Shown here in pieces: positions 1 to 12,206 of a stretch of 64,000 nucleotides of DNA; positions within the stretch are counted from its first letter, which is position 1; every line of letters starts with the position of its first letter. The notes beneath the pieces were generated by a model. The model ran no database searches. It had not been told where the DNA came from and saw nothing but the letters and a program-made list of their open reading frames with translations. A program made the position numbers and the translations under genes. The stretch comes from Rhizomicrobium palustre (lineage in GTDB: Bacteria > Pseudomonadota > Alphaproteobacteria > Micropepsales > Micropepsaceae): NCBI RefSeq assembly GCF_011761565.1, contig NZ_JAASRM010000001.1, forward strand, positions 930,139 to 994,138. The letters are read 5' to 3'.

Positions 1-726
1 CCCGATTGCTTCACCAAGCTCGGCGGCAATCAATATATCAACTCCTCCGCCATGGGCCGTTGGGAGGATTTCCTCATCGGCGAAGCCGTGCCTTTTGTGG
101 AAGCTGAGTTCGCTTGCGGCGGGGCGGGACGGCGCGGCTGTTTCGGCAAATCCTCAGGCGGCTATGGCGCGCTGGTGCATGCCATGCTGCATGCTGATTT
201 CTGGGCCGCAGCGGCGAGCCATTCCGGCGATGTCGGTTTCGATCTGATGTTCGCCAGCGACTTTGCCAATCTGTTGCGCGCGCTGGCGAAGGTTGATTAC
301 TCCGTGCAGCGCTGGCTGGAAAAATTCTTCGCCGCGCAAAAGGTGAAGGGCAGCGATATTCACACACTGATGATTTTGGCGATGTGCGCGACCTATGATC
401 CGGCACCGGAGGAATATTGCGGCATCCGCCTGCCCGTCACCACCGACACCTGCGAGCTGATCCCCGAGCGCTGGGCGAATTTTCTCAAATGGGACCCGCT
501 GACGCTGGTGGAAAAGAGTGCAGAGGCACTGAAAAGCTTAAAACTCTTCTATATCGATTGCGGCGATGTGGATCAGTACAATCTCGTCTATGGCGCGCGG
601 CGGCTGCATAAGCGGCTCGAGGCGCTAGGCGTGGCGCATGTGTACGAGGAATTCCCCGACGATCATTCCTCCACCGACTACCGCATGGACATCAGCCTGC
701 CGCTGCTGGCGAAAGCGCTGGGGTAG
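1..726 (+). CDS. Esterase D/PF00756-type alpha/beta hydrolase, 5' end missing
   Basis: The frame is open from base 1, so the N-terminus lies outside the window and 241 codons remain. The nucleophile elbow GKSSGG fits the GxSxG motif, a later YIDCGDVDQYN segment fits the acid region, and FPDDHSS near the C-terminus supplies the likely catalytic His. The stretch WEDFLIGEAVPFVEAEF resembles the conserved segment before the nucleophile in the putative-esterase family (feruloyl esterase, S-formylglutathione hydrolase and enterochelin esterase relatives). The substrate cannot be read from the sequence. It is transcribed toward the unknown gene at 806. Confidence 0.75.
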   Translation, partial: PDCFTKLGGNQYINSSAMGRWEDFLIGEAVPFVEAEFACGGAGRRGCFGKSSGGYGALVHAMLHADFWAAAASHSGDVGFDLMFASDFANLLRALAKVDYSVQRWLEKFFAAQKVKGSDIHTLMILAMCATYDPAPEEYCGIRLPVTTDTCELIPERWANFLKWDPLTLVEKSAEALKSLKLFYIDCGDVDQYNLVYGARRLHKRLEALGVAHVYEEFPDDHSSTDYRMDISLPLLAKALG

Positions 727-805
727 AGCGACGGCGCGGTGCCACCGGGCCCTTTGCTAAAACATCCGACGCTGGTAGCGTATCTCCCAACGGGGGAGAT
801 TTGAG

Positions 806-3662
<2,857 letters not shown>

Positions 3663-3676
3663 CTAAAGGCAAAACC

Positions 3677-3735
3677 CATACCCCTCCCCGAAATCTGCTT
3701 CCGCAGATTTCGCCCCTCCCTCAAGGGGAGGGTGA
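3677..3735. repeat. Palindromic repeat, family B, copy 1
   Basis: The element starts with CATACCCCTCCCCGAAA, has a central hairpin (GAAATCTGC / GCAGATTTC), and ends with CCCTCCCTCAAGGGGAGGG. Two further copies with the same borders but different central hairpins are at 14344-14417 and 14482-14543. It sits just after the recN stop codon. Confidence 0.8.
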
Positions 3736-3744
3736 AGGGCATGC

Positions 3745-5418
3745 TTAAGCCCGTTTGCGGGGCTTTTTCGGCACGGCTTGCGCCTCGGAAATCAAACGCT
3801 TTGCGGCGGCGCGGGCTTCTTCGGTGACGGCGGCGCCAGAGAGCATGCGCGCAACCTCTTCCAGACGCTCGTCATCCTCAAGCTGTTCCACCACGGTCTT
3901 ATCGCCCTTGCGTTTGATGCGGAAATGGCGATCGGCGCGAGCGGCCACTTGTGGCGAGTGCGTCACCAACAAAACCTGGGTCGATTGCGAGAGCTTTTGC
4001 AGCCGCAACCCCACCGCATCGGCCACGGCCCCACCCACACCGCGGTCAACTTCGTCGAAGACCAGCGCGGCCGGCGGCGCGGCCTGGGCCAGCACCACCT
4101 TGATGGCAAGCGAGAAACGCGCCAGTTCGCCGCCCGAAGCGATCTTGGCGAGCGAACCATAGGCCGCCCCTTCCACCGTGGCGACTTCGAAGGCGACACG
4201 CTCAAGACCTTGGGCACTCGGCTCGGAGGCCACGAAAGACACGCGGAAGCGGGCGTGGCCAAGCTTCAACGGCGTCAGTTCAGCGGCGACGGCCTTTTCG
4301 AGATCAGCGGCGGCGGTTTTGCGCGCAGCGGAAAGCTTCTTCGCGGCGGTATTGAAAGCCACCAGCGCGGCGGCGGCTTCGGCTTCAAGCTGTTTCAGCT
4401 TGCCACCGCCCAGATCCAGCGCATCGAGCTTCTTGCGGAAGGCATCGAGCACGCCCGGCAGGCCGTCGCATTTGACGCTGTATTTGCGGGCGGCGGCACG
4501 CAGCGCGAAGAGGCGTTCTTCTTTACGCTCCAAGGCGCTGGAATCCACTTCCAGCCGCGACAGCAGCGCGTCCAGCTCGCGCCGGCCTTCCTCGGCCATA
4601 GCATAAGCTTGTTCCAGCGCAGCTTCGGCGGCGGCGGCGGCTTTGCGCGCTTCCTCACCCATGCGCGAGAGTTTCTTCAGCGCGCCTGCAAGCCCTGCTT
4701 CGGCGCCACGCTCACCGGAAAGAAGATCAGACGCAGCAGACACGTCCTCGGCAATGCGGGCGGCATTCATCAGCAGCGCGCGTTCGGCGGCGAGGGCTTC
4801 TTCCTCGCCCTCCTCCGCATCCAGGGCAGAAAGCTCGTCCACCGCCTGCTTCACATATTCCGCATCGGCCATGGCCGTGGCTTGCAGGCGCTTTAATTCC
4901 TCCGCGGCGATGCGGGCCGTGTCATAGGCGGCAAATTGCTTGGCGACCTCGGCCACCAGCGCCTCATGCCCGCCAAAGGCATCCAGCAAAGCGCGATGGG
5001 TGGCCGAATCGAACAAGCCCCGGTCATCGGATTGCCCGTGCACTTCCAACAGCGCCGAACCCAAATCCTTGAGCAGTCCCACGCCCACCGGCTCGTCATT
5101 CACGAAACCGCGGGTGCGCCCTTCCGAAGAAAGGGTCCGGCGCAGAACGATCTCGCCCTCTGCCGGGATAGACTGTTCGGCCAAGAGCATGCGCGCGGAA
5201 TGTTTGGCAGGGGGATCGAACAGAGCCGTGGCCGAACCCTGGGCAGCGCCAGGGCGCACCGCCGCGCGGCCACGACCGCCGGTCGCCATACCCAAAGCGT
5301 CCAGCAAAATGGATTTGCCCGCCCCGGTCTCGCCAGTGAGCACATTGAGGCCTGGGGCGAACTCCAGGCTCGCCGCCTCGATCAACACGATATCGCGTAC
5401 GCTCAATGCAGCGAGCAT
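3745..5418 (-). CDS. recN: DNA repair protein RecN
   Basis: SMC-like ATPase of double-strand break repair. The Walker A motif GETGAGKS is near residue 30, and an ABC-type signature with Walker B lies in the C-terminal quarter (ASGGELARFSLAIK, then VFDEVDRGVGG). Between them is an Ala/Glu/Arg-rich coiled coil, as expected. At 557 aa it has the family length. The C-terminal tail is basic (PKKPRKRA). It is 75 nt downstream of bamD on the same strand. Gap 3489-3744 toward ligA holds repeats only. Confidence 0.96.
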   Translation of the reverse strand: MLAALSVRDIVLIEAASLEFAPGLNVLTGETGAGKSILLDALGMATGGRGRAAVRPGAAQGSATALFDPPAKHSARMLLAEQSIPAEGEIVLRRTLSSEGRTRGFVNDEPVGVGLLKDLGSALLEVHGQSDDRGLFDSATHRALLDAFGGHEALVAEVAKQFAAYDTARIAAEELKRLQATAMADAEYVKQAVDELSALDAEEGEEEALAAERALLMNAARIAEDVSAASDLLSGERGAEAGLAGALKKLSRMGEEARKAAAAAEAALEQAYAMAEEGRRELDALLSRLEVDSSALERKEERLFALRAAARKYSVKCDGLPGVLDAFRKKLDALDLGGGKLKQLEAEAAAALVAFNTAAKKLSAARKTAAADLEKAVAAELTPLKLGHARFRVSFVASEPSAQGLERVAFEVATVEGAAYGSLAKIASGGELARFSLAIKVVLAQAAPPAALVFDEVDRGVGGAVADAVGLRLQKLSQSTQVLLVTHSPQVAARADRHFRIKRKGDKTVVEQLEDDERLEEVARMLSGAAVTEEARAAAKRLISEAQAVPKKPRKRA

Positions 5419-5493
5419 CGCACCCCGGGTCCGAATCTATGAGAACGAATGGTGATCAAGAACACCATCCGGTCAACCCCTAGATGGCATCCG

Positions 5494-6345
5494 TCACAAG
5501 ATCTTATCGAAGGCGCGCGAAATCCAGGAGCCCTTATCCTCTTCCGGCTGCAGCTTTTTCTTCTGAAGGATCGCGTAAGCATCCTGGTACCAGGGGCTAC
5601 CCGGATAGTTGTGGCCGAGCACGGCGGCGGCGGTCTGGGCTTCCTTGGTCAAGCCGAGCGAGAAATAGGCCTCGGTCAGGCGTTCCAGGGCTTCGGCGAT
5701 CTGGGTGGTCTTCTGATACTGCTCGACCACGGTGCGGAAGCGGTTGATGGCGCCGATATAGTCGCCCTTGTTGAGGTAGTAGCGGCCGACTTCCATCTGC
5801 TTGCCGGCCAAATGGTCCAGCGTCAGGTCGATCTTGAGGGTTGCGTCGCGGGCATATTCGCTTTCCGGGAAGCGCTGCACCACGTCCTGCAGGGCCACAA
5901 GCGCGGCTTCGGTATTGGACTGGTCGCGCTCCACATCCACGATCTGCTCATAAAGCGAGACTGCCTTCAGATAGAAGGCATAGGCCACTTCCTTCGAGCC
6001 GGGATGGAGCGAAATGTAGTTATCCGCGGCCGACACGGCCTCGGTGTATTTGTTACCCTGATAGAAGCAATAGGCGCTCATCAGGCTCGCACGGCGGGCC
6101 CAGACCGAATAGGGGTGCTGGCGTTCCACTTCGGCAAACTGCTTGGCGGCATCGGCCCAATCGCCGTTATTCACCTTCTTCCAGGCATCCGAATAGATCT
6201 GATCGATCGGGCGTTCCTGATAGGTGGCGTCGCGTTCTTCCTTGCCCTTGGTCTGGCTTTCGAACCAGGAGCAGCCCGAAAGGCCAAGGGTGCATCCGAC
6301 GACAAGCACAGCGGCTAGGCCGCGCGGCAACTGCAACATGGACAA
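5494..6345 (-). CDS. bamD: Outer membrane assembly lipoprotein BamD
   Basis: Component of the beta-barrel assembly machine, lipid-anchored at the inner face of the outer membrane. A lipoprotein signal ends in LSGC with the acylated Cys at about residue 25, and the rest consists of tetratricopeptide-like helices (for example ADAAKQFAEVERQHPYS and YARDATLKIDL). At 283 aa it is of normal size. It belongs to the lpxC-bamD-recN-ligA series on this strand. ATG at 6345 or a second in-frame ATG two codons later could both serve as start. Confidence 0.95.
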   Translation of the reverse strand: MSMLQLPRGLAAVLVVGCTLGLSGCSWFESQTKGKEERDATYQERPIDQIYSDAWKKVNNGDWADAAKQFAEVERQHPYSVWARRASLMSAYCFYQGNKYTEAVSAADNYISLHPGSKEVAYAFYLKAVSLYEQIVDVERDQSNTEAALVALQDVVQRFPESEYARDATLKIDLTLDHLAGKQMEVGRYYLNKGDYIGAINRFRTVVEQYQKTTQIAEALERLTEAYFSLGLTKEAQTAAAVLGHNYPGSPWYQDAYAILQKKKLQPEEDKGSWISRAFDKIL

Positions 6346-6458
6346 GATTCCAACAGAACGCCCTTCCCGGGCAGGAGCAGCCTTATCGCATCTCTTCGGA
6401 AGGTTGGTCCAGAGGGCAAAAACACTCTTGTATGAACCGGTTAGCGGAGGGCGCAGGC

Positions 6459-7313
6459 TTACGGGGCCGTAATCAGCCGGTAATTGGCCGGATCGGCGAA
6501 AAGCGCCCGCAGCAGCTGGTTATTGAGGGCGTGACCCGACTTGATGCCCTCAAAACGGGCGATCAAGGGGGTGCCTGCGAGGGAGAGGTCGCCCACCGCG
6601 TCCAAAATCTTGTGGCGGACGAATTCATCGGGAAAACGTTGAATATCAGCGTTAAGCACCCGGTCGCCATCGATCGCCAAAGTGTTGTGGAGCGAGGCGC
6701 CATGGCCGCGATCCATCTTTTTCAGGGCGTCGAGCTGAGCGATGTCGCCAAAGGTGCGCGCCGGGGCGATTTCGGCCCGAAAGGCAGCGGGGGTGAAATC
6801 CACCGCATAGGCCTGATGCCCGATCGCGGCTGAGGCAAATTCAATCTCCACGGCATATTGGGGGAATTGCGCGGGAATCAGCGCTGCGCTGGCATCCTTA
6901 TGGCTGACCTCCACCCGGCGCAGCACCTTGATCGCCTGCCGTTCCACATCGCTGTCTTTCGCCCCCGCGACATCCAGGAGTTCTAGAAAGGACAGCGCAT
7001 CGCCGTCCAAGACCGGGGGTTCGGCGCCATCGATCTGGATGACGAGGTCATCGATCCCCGCCCCGGCCACGGCCGCCATGAGATGCTCGACCACCGCGAT
7101 GGTCGCTTTTCCCTCCGCGAGCGTGGTGCCGAGCGTGGTTTCGGCCACGCGGTCATAGAGGGCGGGAATTTCGGCGCCATCCAGGTCCAAGCGGCGAAAA
7201 ATGATCCCCGTGCCAGGAACGGCGGGCTCCAGCAGCATGCGCACCTGGGTTCCGGCATGGAGCGCGATGCCCTCGCAAGCAACCTCTTTGGCGATGGTTC
7301 GGCGAAAAGCCAT
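6459..7313 (-). CDS. lpxC: UDP-3-O-acyl-N-acetylglucosamine deacetylase LpxC
   Basis: Zinc-dependent committed step of lipid A synthesis in the cytoplasm. The N-terminal zinc His is in EHLMAAVAGAGIDD, and the second zinc/catalytic set is in RHKILDAVGDLSLAG (His-x3-Asp and a following His in GHALNN). The start is set at MAFRRTIAKEV, giving 284 aa; ten upstream codons in frame are not conserved in the family. In most relatives this gene sits directly after ftsZ, but here ftsZ is 7.7 kb away. Confidence 0.96.
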   Translation of the reverse strand: MAFRRTIAKEVACEGIALHAGTQVRMLLEPAVPGTGIIFRRLDLDGAEIPALYDRVAETTLGTTLAEGKATIAVVEHLMAAVAGAGIDDLVIQIDGAEPPVLDGDALSFLELLDVAGAKDSDVERQAIKVLRRVEVSHKDASAALIPAQFPQYAVEIEFASAAIGHQAYAVDFTPAAFRAEIAPARTFGDIAQLDALKKMDRGHGASLHNTLAIDGDRVLNADIQRFPDEFVRHKILDAVGDLSLAGTPLIARFEGIKSGHALNNQLLRALFADPANYRLITAP

Positions 7314-7491
7314 GACGGGACCCTCTGAATGGGGAGGGATCATACAGGTGGTTCTGCGACCGTCACATCACGCTTCACAGCGGTAGATTACAACCGTCTG
7401 AAGTGAAGCCCGCGCAATTTGGGCGCCGAGATTAACACGGCGGCAATGTTGGACTGTTAGCGTTCAGGGGCAGCCCGGATGGGGTGGCAAT

Positions 7492-7677
7492 ATGATTGCC
7501 GAAAGCAATAAGGTTTTAGACGCTTCCAGCGACGACTGGCTGGCGCTCGACTTTGCCGAAACCCGCCCCGGCCGCACGCGCCTGCTGGCCTGGACAATCG
7601 CTCATCCGGTGAAAACCCTCATCATCGCCAACACGGTGCTGTGGTGCCCCGTCTTAAGCGCGATGATTTTCGGCTGA
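7492..7677 (+). CDS. Unknown small protein with one C-terminal hydrophobic segment
   Basis: A 61-residue frame with ATG preceded by a G-rich site (GGGGTGG). The N-terminal half is acidic and polar; the C-terminal half (HPVKTLIIANTVLWCPVLSAMIFG) could form one membrane helix. It is divergent from lpxC and ends 3 nt before the convergent amylase-like gene. No family is recognised. Coding status rests on the start site and plausible composition only. Confidence 0.5.
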   Translation: MIAESNKVLDASSDDWLALDFAETRPGRTRLLAWTIAHPVKTLIIANTVLWCPVLSAMIFG

Positions 7678-7680
7678 CAC

Positions 7681-8979
7681 CTATTCGGCGATAATCCGTG
7701 TACCGAAGGCCTCCAGGGTTTCAGGTTTCAGCCCGGCGCCTTCTATTCTTTGTGGCGTGTCCGTGAGATTCACCTCCACCGTCAGGCTCTTGCCCGCTTT
7801 CACCCGCTTGAAGGCGAAGATTTTCGGGTTGTGCGGATCGAGGATCTCCATGGAGCCGCCTTCCACGCCATTGGCGAGCGCAGGATGGCTATGCTTCAGC
7901 GCCATCAGATCGCGATAAAAGCCCTGAAGCGGATAATCGCGCCATTGAATGGGATCGCGCTTGAAGAATTCGAGCCGCTTATCGAGGCCGGCTTCCTGAC
8001 CGCTATAGACCAGCGGCATGCCCGGTACCGTCGCCGCTAAGGTGGCGTAGACTTTGAAGCCCTTGCCATAAAGCTCCGCATCCGAACCATTCCAGGAATT
8101 CTCGTCATGGTCCGAGGTGAATTCCATGCGGTAGGACCCGGCGGGATATACGTGATGGGGATGGGTGAAGAACGCCGCGAGATCGCGCCCATCGGCTTTG
8201 CCTTGCGCCGCCTTGACCATGAGATGATAGAAATCCCAATCATAGCTCATGTCGAAAGCGTGCTCTTGCAGCTCCGGCTTATCGGATTCGGCCAGCATGA
8301 AAACCGGCTTGATCTTGTCGAGCGCGGGGCGGGCTTCGTTCCAGAAATCGGTCGGCACATTGCCCGCGACATCGCAGCGAAAGCCATCGATATCGGCTTC
8401 TTTCAGCCAGAATCCCATGGCGTCGAGCATGGCGGCGCGCAACCCCGGCACGCGGTAGTCGAGACCGACGACATCTTCCCAGACCGAAGCATCGGCACCC
8501 GAACCAAACCGCACAGGGCCGATTTTGCCACTCGCATCTTTCAGATACCACTCGGGATGATCCTTCACCCAAGGATGATCCCAAGCGGTGTGGTTCGGCA
8601 CCCAATCGATGATCACCTTCATCCCCAGCGCATGCGCGTGACGCACCAGCGCCTTGAAATCAGACATGGAGCCGAACTCGGGATTGATCGCCTTATAATC
8701 CTTCACCGCGTAATAGCTGCCGAGCGGGCCTTTGCGCTTTTCTTGCCCGATCGGATTGATCGGCATGATCCAGAGAATGTCGACACCCATCTGTTTCAGC
8801 CGCGGCAATTGCTGATCCACACCGGCGAAGGTTCCTTCCGGCGAATACTGGCGGACATTGACCTCATAGATGGTCGCGTTCACCGACCAGGCGGGATGAA
8901 CCACCTCCGCCACAGATGGCAAGGTGAAAGCAAAGAGCGAGGCCGCGAAAACGCCAGCGCGGAACAAGTTGTGTTTCAT
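7681..8979 (-). CDS. Exported alpha-amylase family (GH13) glycoside hydrolase
   Basis: Hydrolyses or rearranges alpha-glucans, probably in the periplasm. A signal peptide (MKHNLFRAGVFAASLFAFTL) ends near SVA|EVV. The TIM-barrel GH13 regions are visible: region I DWVPNHTAWDH, region II GFRCDVAGN with the Asp nucleophile, region III MLAESDKPE with the acid Glu, and region IV FTSDHDENSW. Length is 432 aa from an ATG with a GAGGCGGAG site; earlier in-frame codons would spoil the signal peptide. It lies 7 nt after the GH97 gene, so the two form an operon for alpha-glucan use. The exact specificity is unclear. Confidence 0.9.
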   Translation of the reverse strand: MKHNLFRAGVFAASLFAFTLPSVAEVVHPAWSVNATIYEVNVRQYSPEGTFAGVDQQLPRLKQMGVDILWIMPINPIGQEKRKGPLGSYYAVKDYKAINPEFGSMSDFKALVRHAHALGMKVIIDWVPNHTAWDHPWVKDHPEWYLKDASGKIGPVRFGSGADASVWEDVVGLDYRVPGLRAAMLDAMGFWLKEADIDGFRCDVAGNVPTDFWNEARPALDKIKPVFMLAESDKPELQEHAFDMSYDWDFYHLMVKAAQGKADGRDLAAFFTHPHHVYPAGSYRMEFTSDHDENSWNGSDAELYGKGFKVYATLAATVPGMPLVYSGQEAGLDKRLEFFKRDPIQWRDYPLQGFYRDLMALKHSHPALANGVEGGSMEILDPHNPKIFAFKRVKAGKSLTVEVNLTDTPQRIEGAGLKPETLEAFGTRIIAE

Positions 8980-8986
8980 CTCCGCC

Positions 8987-11014
8987 TCACTTCGCGACAA
9001 AGCGAATGGCAGCCCCGCCGCCGCGCGCCAGATTGAGCGTGAGGGTTTCGCCCGGCTTCACGTCGCGCTTGGCGATATCGATGGCATGCGGGTTCAAATC
9101 CCAATCGGCATCCTTGCCATCGAGATAGGTCTCGGCCACCCAGTGATGTTTCTTATCGAGGAAATCGAGCTTCACCGTCAGGCTGCGTTTGGAGTTATCG
9201 CCCACCGCACCGAGATACCAATTGTTGGATTTGCGATCCTTGCGCGCCAGCGCCACATATTCGCCCGGCTCACCAGCAAGCACTTGGGTATCCTGCCAAT
9301 CGGTCGGCACGTCTTTGATGAACTGGAAGGCGGCGGCGTATTTGGCGTAATTCTCCGGCAGATCGCAGGCCATTTCCACCGGACTATAGATCACGATGTA
9401 ATCGGCGAGCTGATGCGCGATCGTGTTCTGGATTTTCTGCCCGCCTTTACCTGTTAAACTCAACGCACCCGGTGTGAAATCAAACGGGCCAGCCAGCATG
9501 CGGGTGAAGAACAACAGGCTTTCATGGTTGGGCGGATTCGGCGGATTGCCCCAGGCGTTATATTCCTGACCGCGCGCGCCTTCGCGCGAAACCCAATTGG
9601 GATAGGTGCGGCGCAGGCCGGTGTCCTTGATCGGCTCGTGATCGACCACCGCGATATGGCGCTTGGCCGCTTCGGTCACGACTTTCAGATGATGCACCGA
9701 CGAGGCTTGGCCGTCATGGTATTCATAATAAAGCTTGTCGTCCGGGCCTTTGACGCGCAGGCCGCCCGCATCGGCGACATAGCCGGTCTTGATCGAGTCA
9801 TAGCCAAGCGACGCCAGAAGATCGAGCGCGGCAGGAAGCTGGGCTTCGTAATTATCGATTTTACCAAAGGTCTCGTGATGGCCGATGATCTTCACGCCTT
9901 TGGATTTGGCGTAAGCGGCCACTTCTTTGATATCGAAATCGGGATAGGGCTTGGTGTAGCTGAGCTCATGGCCATTGGCGAACCAATCATCGTCCCAGCT
10001 ATAATTCCAGCCCTCCACCAGCACTTCCTTGAAGCCATTCGCGGCGGCGAAATCGATATAGCGCTTGGTATTCTCGGTGGTGGCGCCGTGATGCGGGCCC
10101 GAGCCCCAAGTCTCCAGCCCCAAATGCATCGACCACCAGATGCCGACATATTTGTACGGCTTGACCCATTTCACATCGCCCAGCGCATTGGGTTCGTTCA
10201 GATTCAATTCCAGATGCGACATGTAGAGCGCGGGCGCGCTATCGGCGATGATCATGGTGCGCCAAGGCGTGTTGAAGGGCGCGAGCCGCGTCACCTTGGC
10301 GGCATGCTGCGAGGAGGGCGAGAGCACGCTTTTCAGCCGCTGACCATCGACGCGGCGCAACCACATCCCGGCGTAATCTACCAAAGCCGCTTCATGAAAG
10401 GCGATATACAGCCCTTTATCGGTTTTCACCGTCAGTGGCGTATGGGCCTGGGAGACCTGATCGAGGCGCGTATGCTGATAAAGCTGCTCGTAGCGGTTCC
10501 ATTCCCCGCCCACTTCCCACCAGGCTTCGGCGGGATCGGCCACGGCAAATTCGGTCAGCTCTTCGCCGATATGCACATTCTTCAGCGCGGCCTGATCGGG
10601 AAATTCATAGCGGAAGCCGACGCCATCGTCATAGACGCGAAAAACGATATCGAGCTTGCGGCCGGGCGCGATCTTCTCCTTCAGATGCAGGCGCAGCTCG
10701 TTGTAGCTGTTGCGGATGAAGCGCCATTCCCCCCAAGGCTGCTCCCAGGTTTCGTCATGGGGCGTGACCTCGGAGGACGCGAGCGTCAGATTGCGCTCCA
10801 GCTTGGGCGCATCGGTGAGGAGAAAGCCGAGGCGGGACTCGGCGATCACGGGCTTGCCCTGCCGCGACACGCTGTAGGTCGGCCGCCCATCGCCATCGAT
10901 GGAGATGGACACCGAAAGCACTTTTCCGGGCGAGGCGACTGACGCCACCGTCTCTGCACGCAGCGGCAGTATCAACGCCGCCATCGCAAGCGCCGCCAGC
11001 AAAGCCTTCATCAT
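8987..11014 (-). CDS. Exported GH97 glycoside hydrolase, SusB-like
   Basis: A 675-aa protein with a signal peptide (cut near LRA|ETV), an N-terminal beta-sandwich (about 30-280), a barrel (about 290-570) and a C-terminal beta domain, the GH97 layout. The segment YDSIKTGYVADAG matches the SusB type, where the retaining nucleophile Asp is replaced, and HHETFG, VVDHEPIKDTGLRRTYPN and RGQEYNAW carry the Glu residues used by inverting GH97 alpha-glucosidases. An inverting alpha-glucosidase acting on malto-oligosaccharides is therefore the best guess. The start has a GGGAGGAC site. First gene of the GH97-GH13 pair. Confidence 0.9.
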   Translation of the reverse strand: MMKALLAALAMAALILPLRAETVASVASPGKVLSVSISIDGDGRPTYSVSRQGKPVIAESRLGFLLTDAPKLERNLTLASSEVTPHDETWEQPWGEWRFIRNSYNELRLHLKEKIAPGRKLDIVFRVYDDGVGFRYEFPDQAALKNVHIGEELTEFAVADPAEAWWEVGGEWNRYEQLYQHTRLDQVSQAHTPLTVKTDKGLYIAFHEAALVDYAGMWLRRVDGQRLKSVLSPSSQHAAKVTRLAPFNTPWRTMIIADSAPALYMSHLELNLNEPNALGDVKWVKPYKYVGIWWSMHLGLETWGSGPHHGATTENTKRYIDFAAANGFKEVLVEGWNYSWDDDWFANGHELSYTKPYPDFDIKEVAAYAKSKGVKIIGHHETFGKIDNYEAQLPAALDLLASLGYDSIKTGYVADAGGLRVKGPDDKLYYEYHDGQASSVHHLKVVTEAAKRHIAVVDHEPIKDTGLRRTYPNWVSREGARGQEYNAWGNPPNPPNHESLLFFTRMLAGPFDFTPGALSLTGKGGQKIQNTIAHQLADYIVIYSPVEMACDLPENYAKYAAAFQFIKDVPTDWQDTQVLAGEPGEYVALARKDRKSNNWYLGAVGDNSKRSLTVKLDFLDKKHHWVAETYLDGKDADWDLNPHAIDIAKRDVKPGETLTLNLARGGGAAIRFVAK

Positions 11015-11139
11015 GTCCTCCCAAGAATCAGCCCTCTTTCGGGGCTGGTTTGAGGGGATTGTTACGTCTCCCGCCTATCGGATGCGAGCGGCTGAATACG
11101 TATTCGGTGGCAGCGCGGCATCACAAACCGCGTGAGGGG

Positions 11140-11345
11140 TGGTCTTTCCTCCCCTGCGGGGCCATGACGGGCGTGCCGCACGCTGGACGAATAGCGGGGG
11201 AGGTGGCGAGCACTTTGTGAGGCGGAGGGGGGAAACTTGGTGCGCTTGAGCAGTCCCCCCTCCGGTTCGCGATGCGAACCACCTCCCCCGCTTTTTAAAG
11301 ATTTTTCGGCTCTAGCGTTGGTGCACCGCGGGGGAGGAAAGTAAC
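11140..11345. repeat. Nested inverted repeats, family C
   Basis: The noncoding stretch 11015-11369 is dominated by nested palindromes. AGCGGGGGAGGTGG near 11193 pairs with CCACCTCCCCCGCT at 11279-11292. CGGAGGGGGG at 11223 pairs with CCCCCCTCCG near 11255. An outer pair CTTTCCTCCCCTGCGG and CCGCGGGGGAGGAAAG frames them. A further hairpin GGTTCGCGATGCGAACC lies in the right arm. No gene is seen here. Confidence 0.7.
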
Positions 11346-11369
11346 CCGCGCGCTGCACGCACCGCCCTG

Positions 11370-12029
11370 TTAACGCTCCCGGAACGCCACCAGAGGCTGA
11401 CGCTGACGGCCCTCCGCATCGAAGTTCTCGGGCGCGAGCCAGGCTTCCAGCGCGCGGCGCACGCCCGGCCATTCGCTATCGATGATGGAGAACCACGCGG
11501 TGTCGCGGTTCTCGCCTTTGACGATCATGTGGTTGCGGAAGACACCTTCAAAGCTGAAGCCCAGCCGCAAAGCCGCCGCGCGCGAGGCCGCATTGGCGTT
11601 GTGGCATTTCCATTCATAGCGGCGATACCCGAGCGCCTCGAAAACATGGCGGGCGAGGAGGTAATGCGCCTCCGTCACCAGGGCCGAGCGCTGCGCCCAG
11701 GGCGCGATCAGAACATAGCCGACTTCCAGACAGCGGTGTTCCGGCGCGATGCGCATATAGGAGATGGTTCCCGCAGCCCGCCCAGTATCCTTTTCTTCGA
11801 CCACAAACTGCAACGTGCCGGGATGGCTCTGCCATTCAGCCATATGCGCCGCGAAGGCGGCAGCATCGCCGGGCGCCTCGGTCGGCAGATAGCGATAAAG
11901 CCGGTCGCTCTCCGAGAGCTCCGCAAACAGCTTTGGCCCGTCCCGCTCCGGCAAAAGCGGGTGGAGGCGGACGCGGTCGCCTTCAAGCACAACGGGCTGC
12001 GGTGCGGAACCAGGTTCGAGCAAGGTCAT
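11370..12029 (-). CDS. GNAT family N-acetyltransferase (RimJ/RimL type)
   Basis: Uses acetyl-CoA to acetylate an amine; the target is unknown. The fold is visible from VVLEGDRVRLHPLLPER (strand 1) through EVGYVLIAPWAQR and ALVTEAHYLLARHVFE (acetyl-CoA loop region) to NAASRAAALRLGFSFEGVFR, the typical NxxSxxxxxxxGF motif. I start at MTLLEPGS (219 aa); the 44 codons upstream in frame look unlike the family. Proteins annotated as ribosomal-protein-like acetyltransferases of this subtype act on small molecules or protein N-termini. Confidence 0.88.
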   Translation of the reverse strand: MTLLEPGSAPQPVVLEGDRVRLHPLLPERDGPKLFAELSESDRLYRYLPTEAPGDAAAFAAHMAEWQSHPGTLQFVVEEKDTGRAAGTISYMRIAPEHRCLEVGYVLIAPWAQRSALVTEAHYLLARHVFEALGYRRYEWKCHNANAASRAAALRLGFSFEGVFRNHMIVKGENRDTAWFSIIDSEWPGVRRALEAWLAPENFDAEGRQRQPLVAFRER

Positions 12030-12206
12030 GCGGTGCGTCTTAGCATAAAACGGAGGGTAAGAGACGAGCCGACGCTGGATGTCCGCTCGGCATTTGCTCA
12101 CCCATAGCTGCAGCCCCCAAAAAAATTCATAGGGAAGCTGAATAAATGTAGTTTTGCGCAAGTCTCGTACGCGGGTACCCTGCCTCGATTGTGCAGGTAC
12201 AACCTA

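Noticed and set aside
6430..6445. AACCGGTT near bamD/lpxC as a seventh LacI operator
   Set aside because: Only the central ACCGGT matches; the flanks (TGACACC/GGTGTCA) do not, and the context is unrelated.
9524..10942. 472-codon open frame opposite GH97
   Set aside because: Antisense shadow; no start site or family signature, while the minus strand encodes a full GH97 enzyme.
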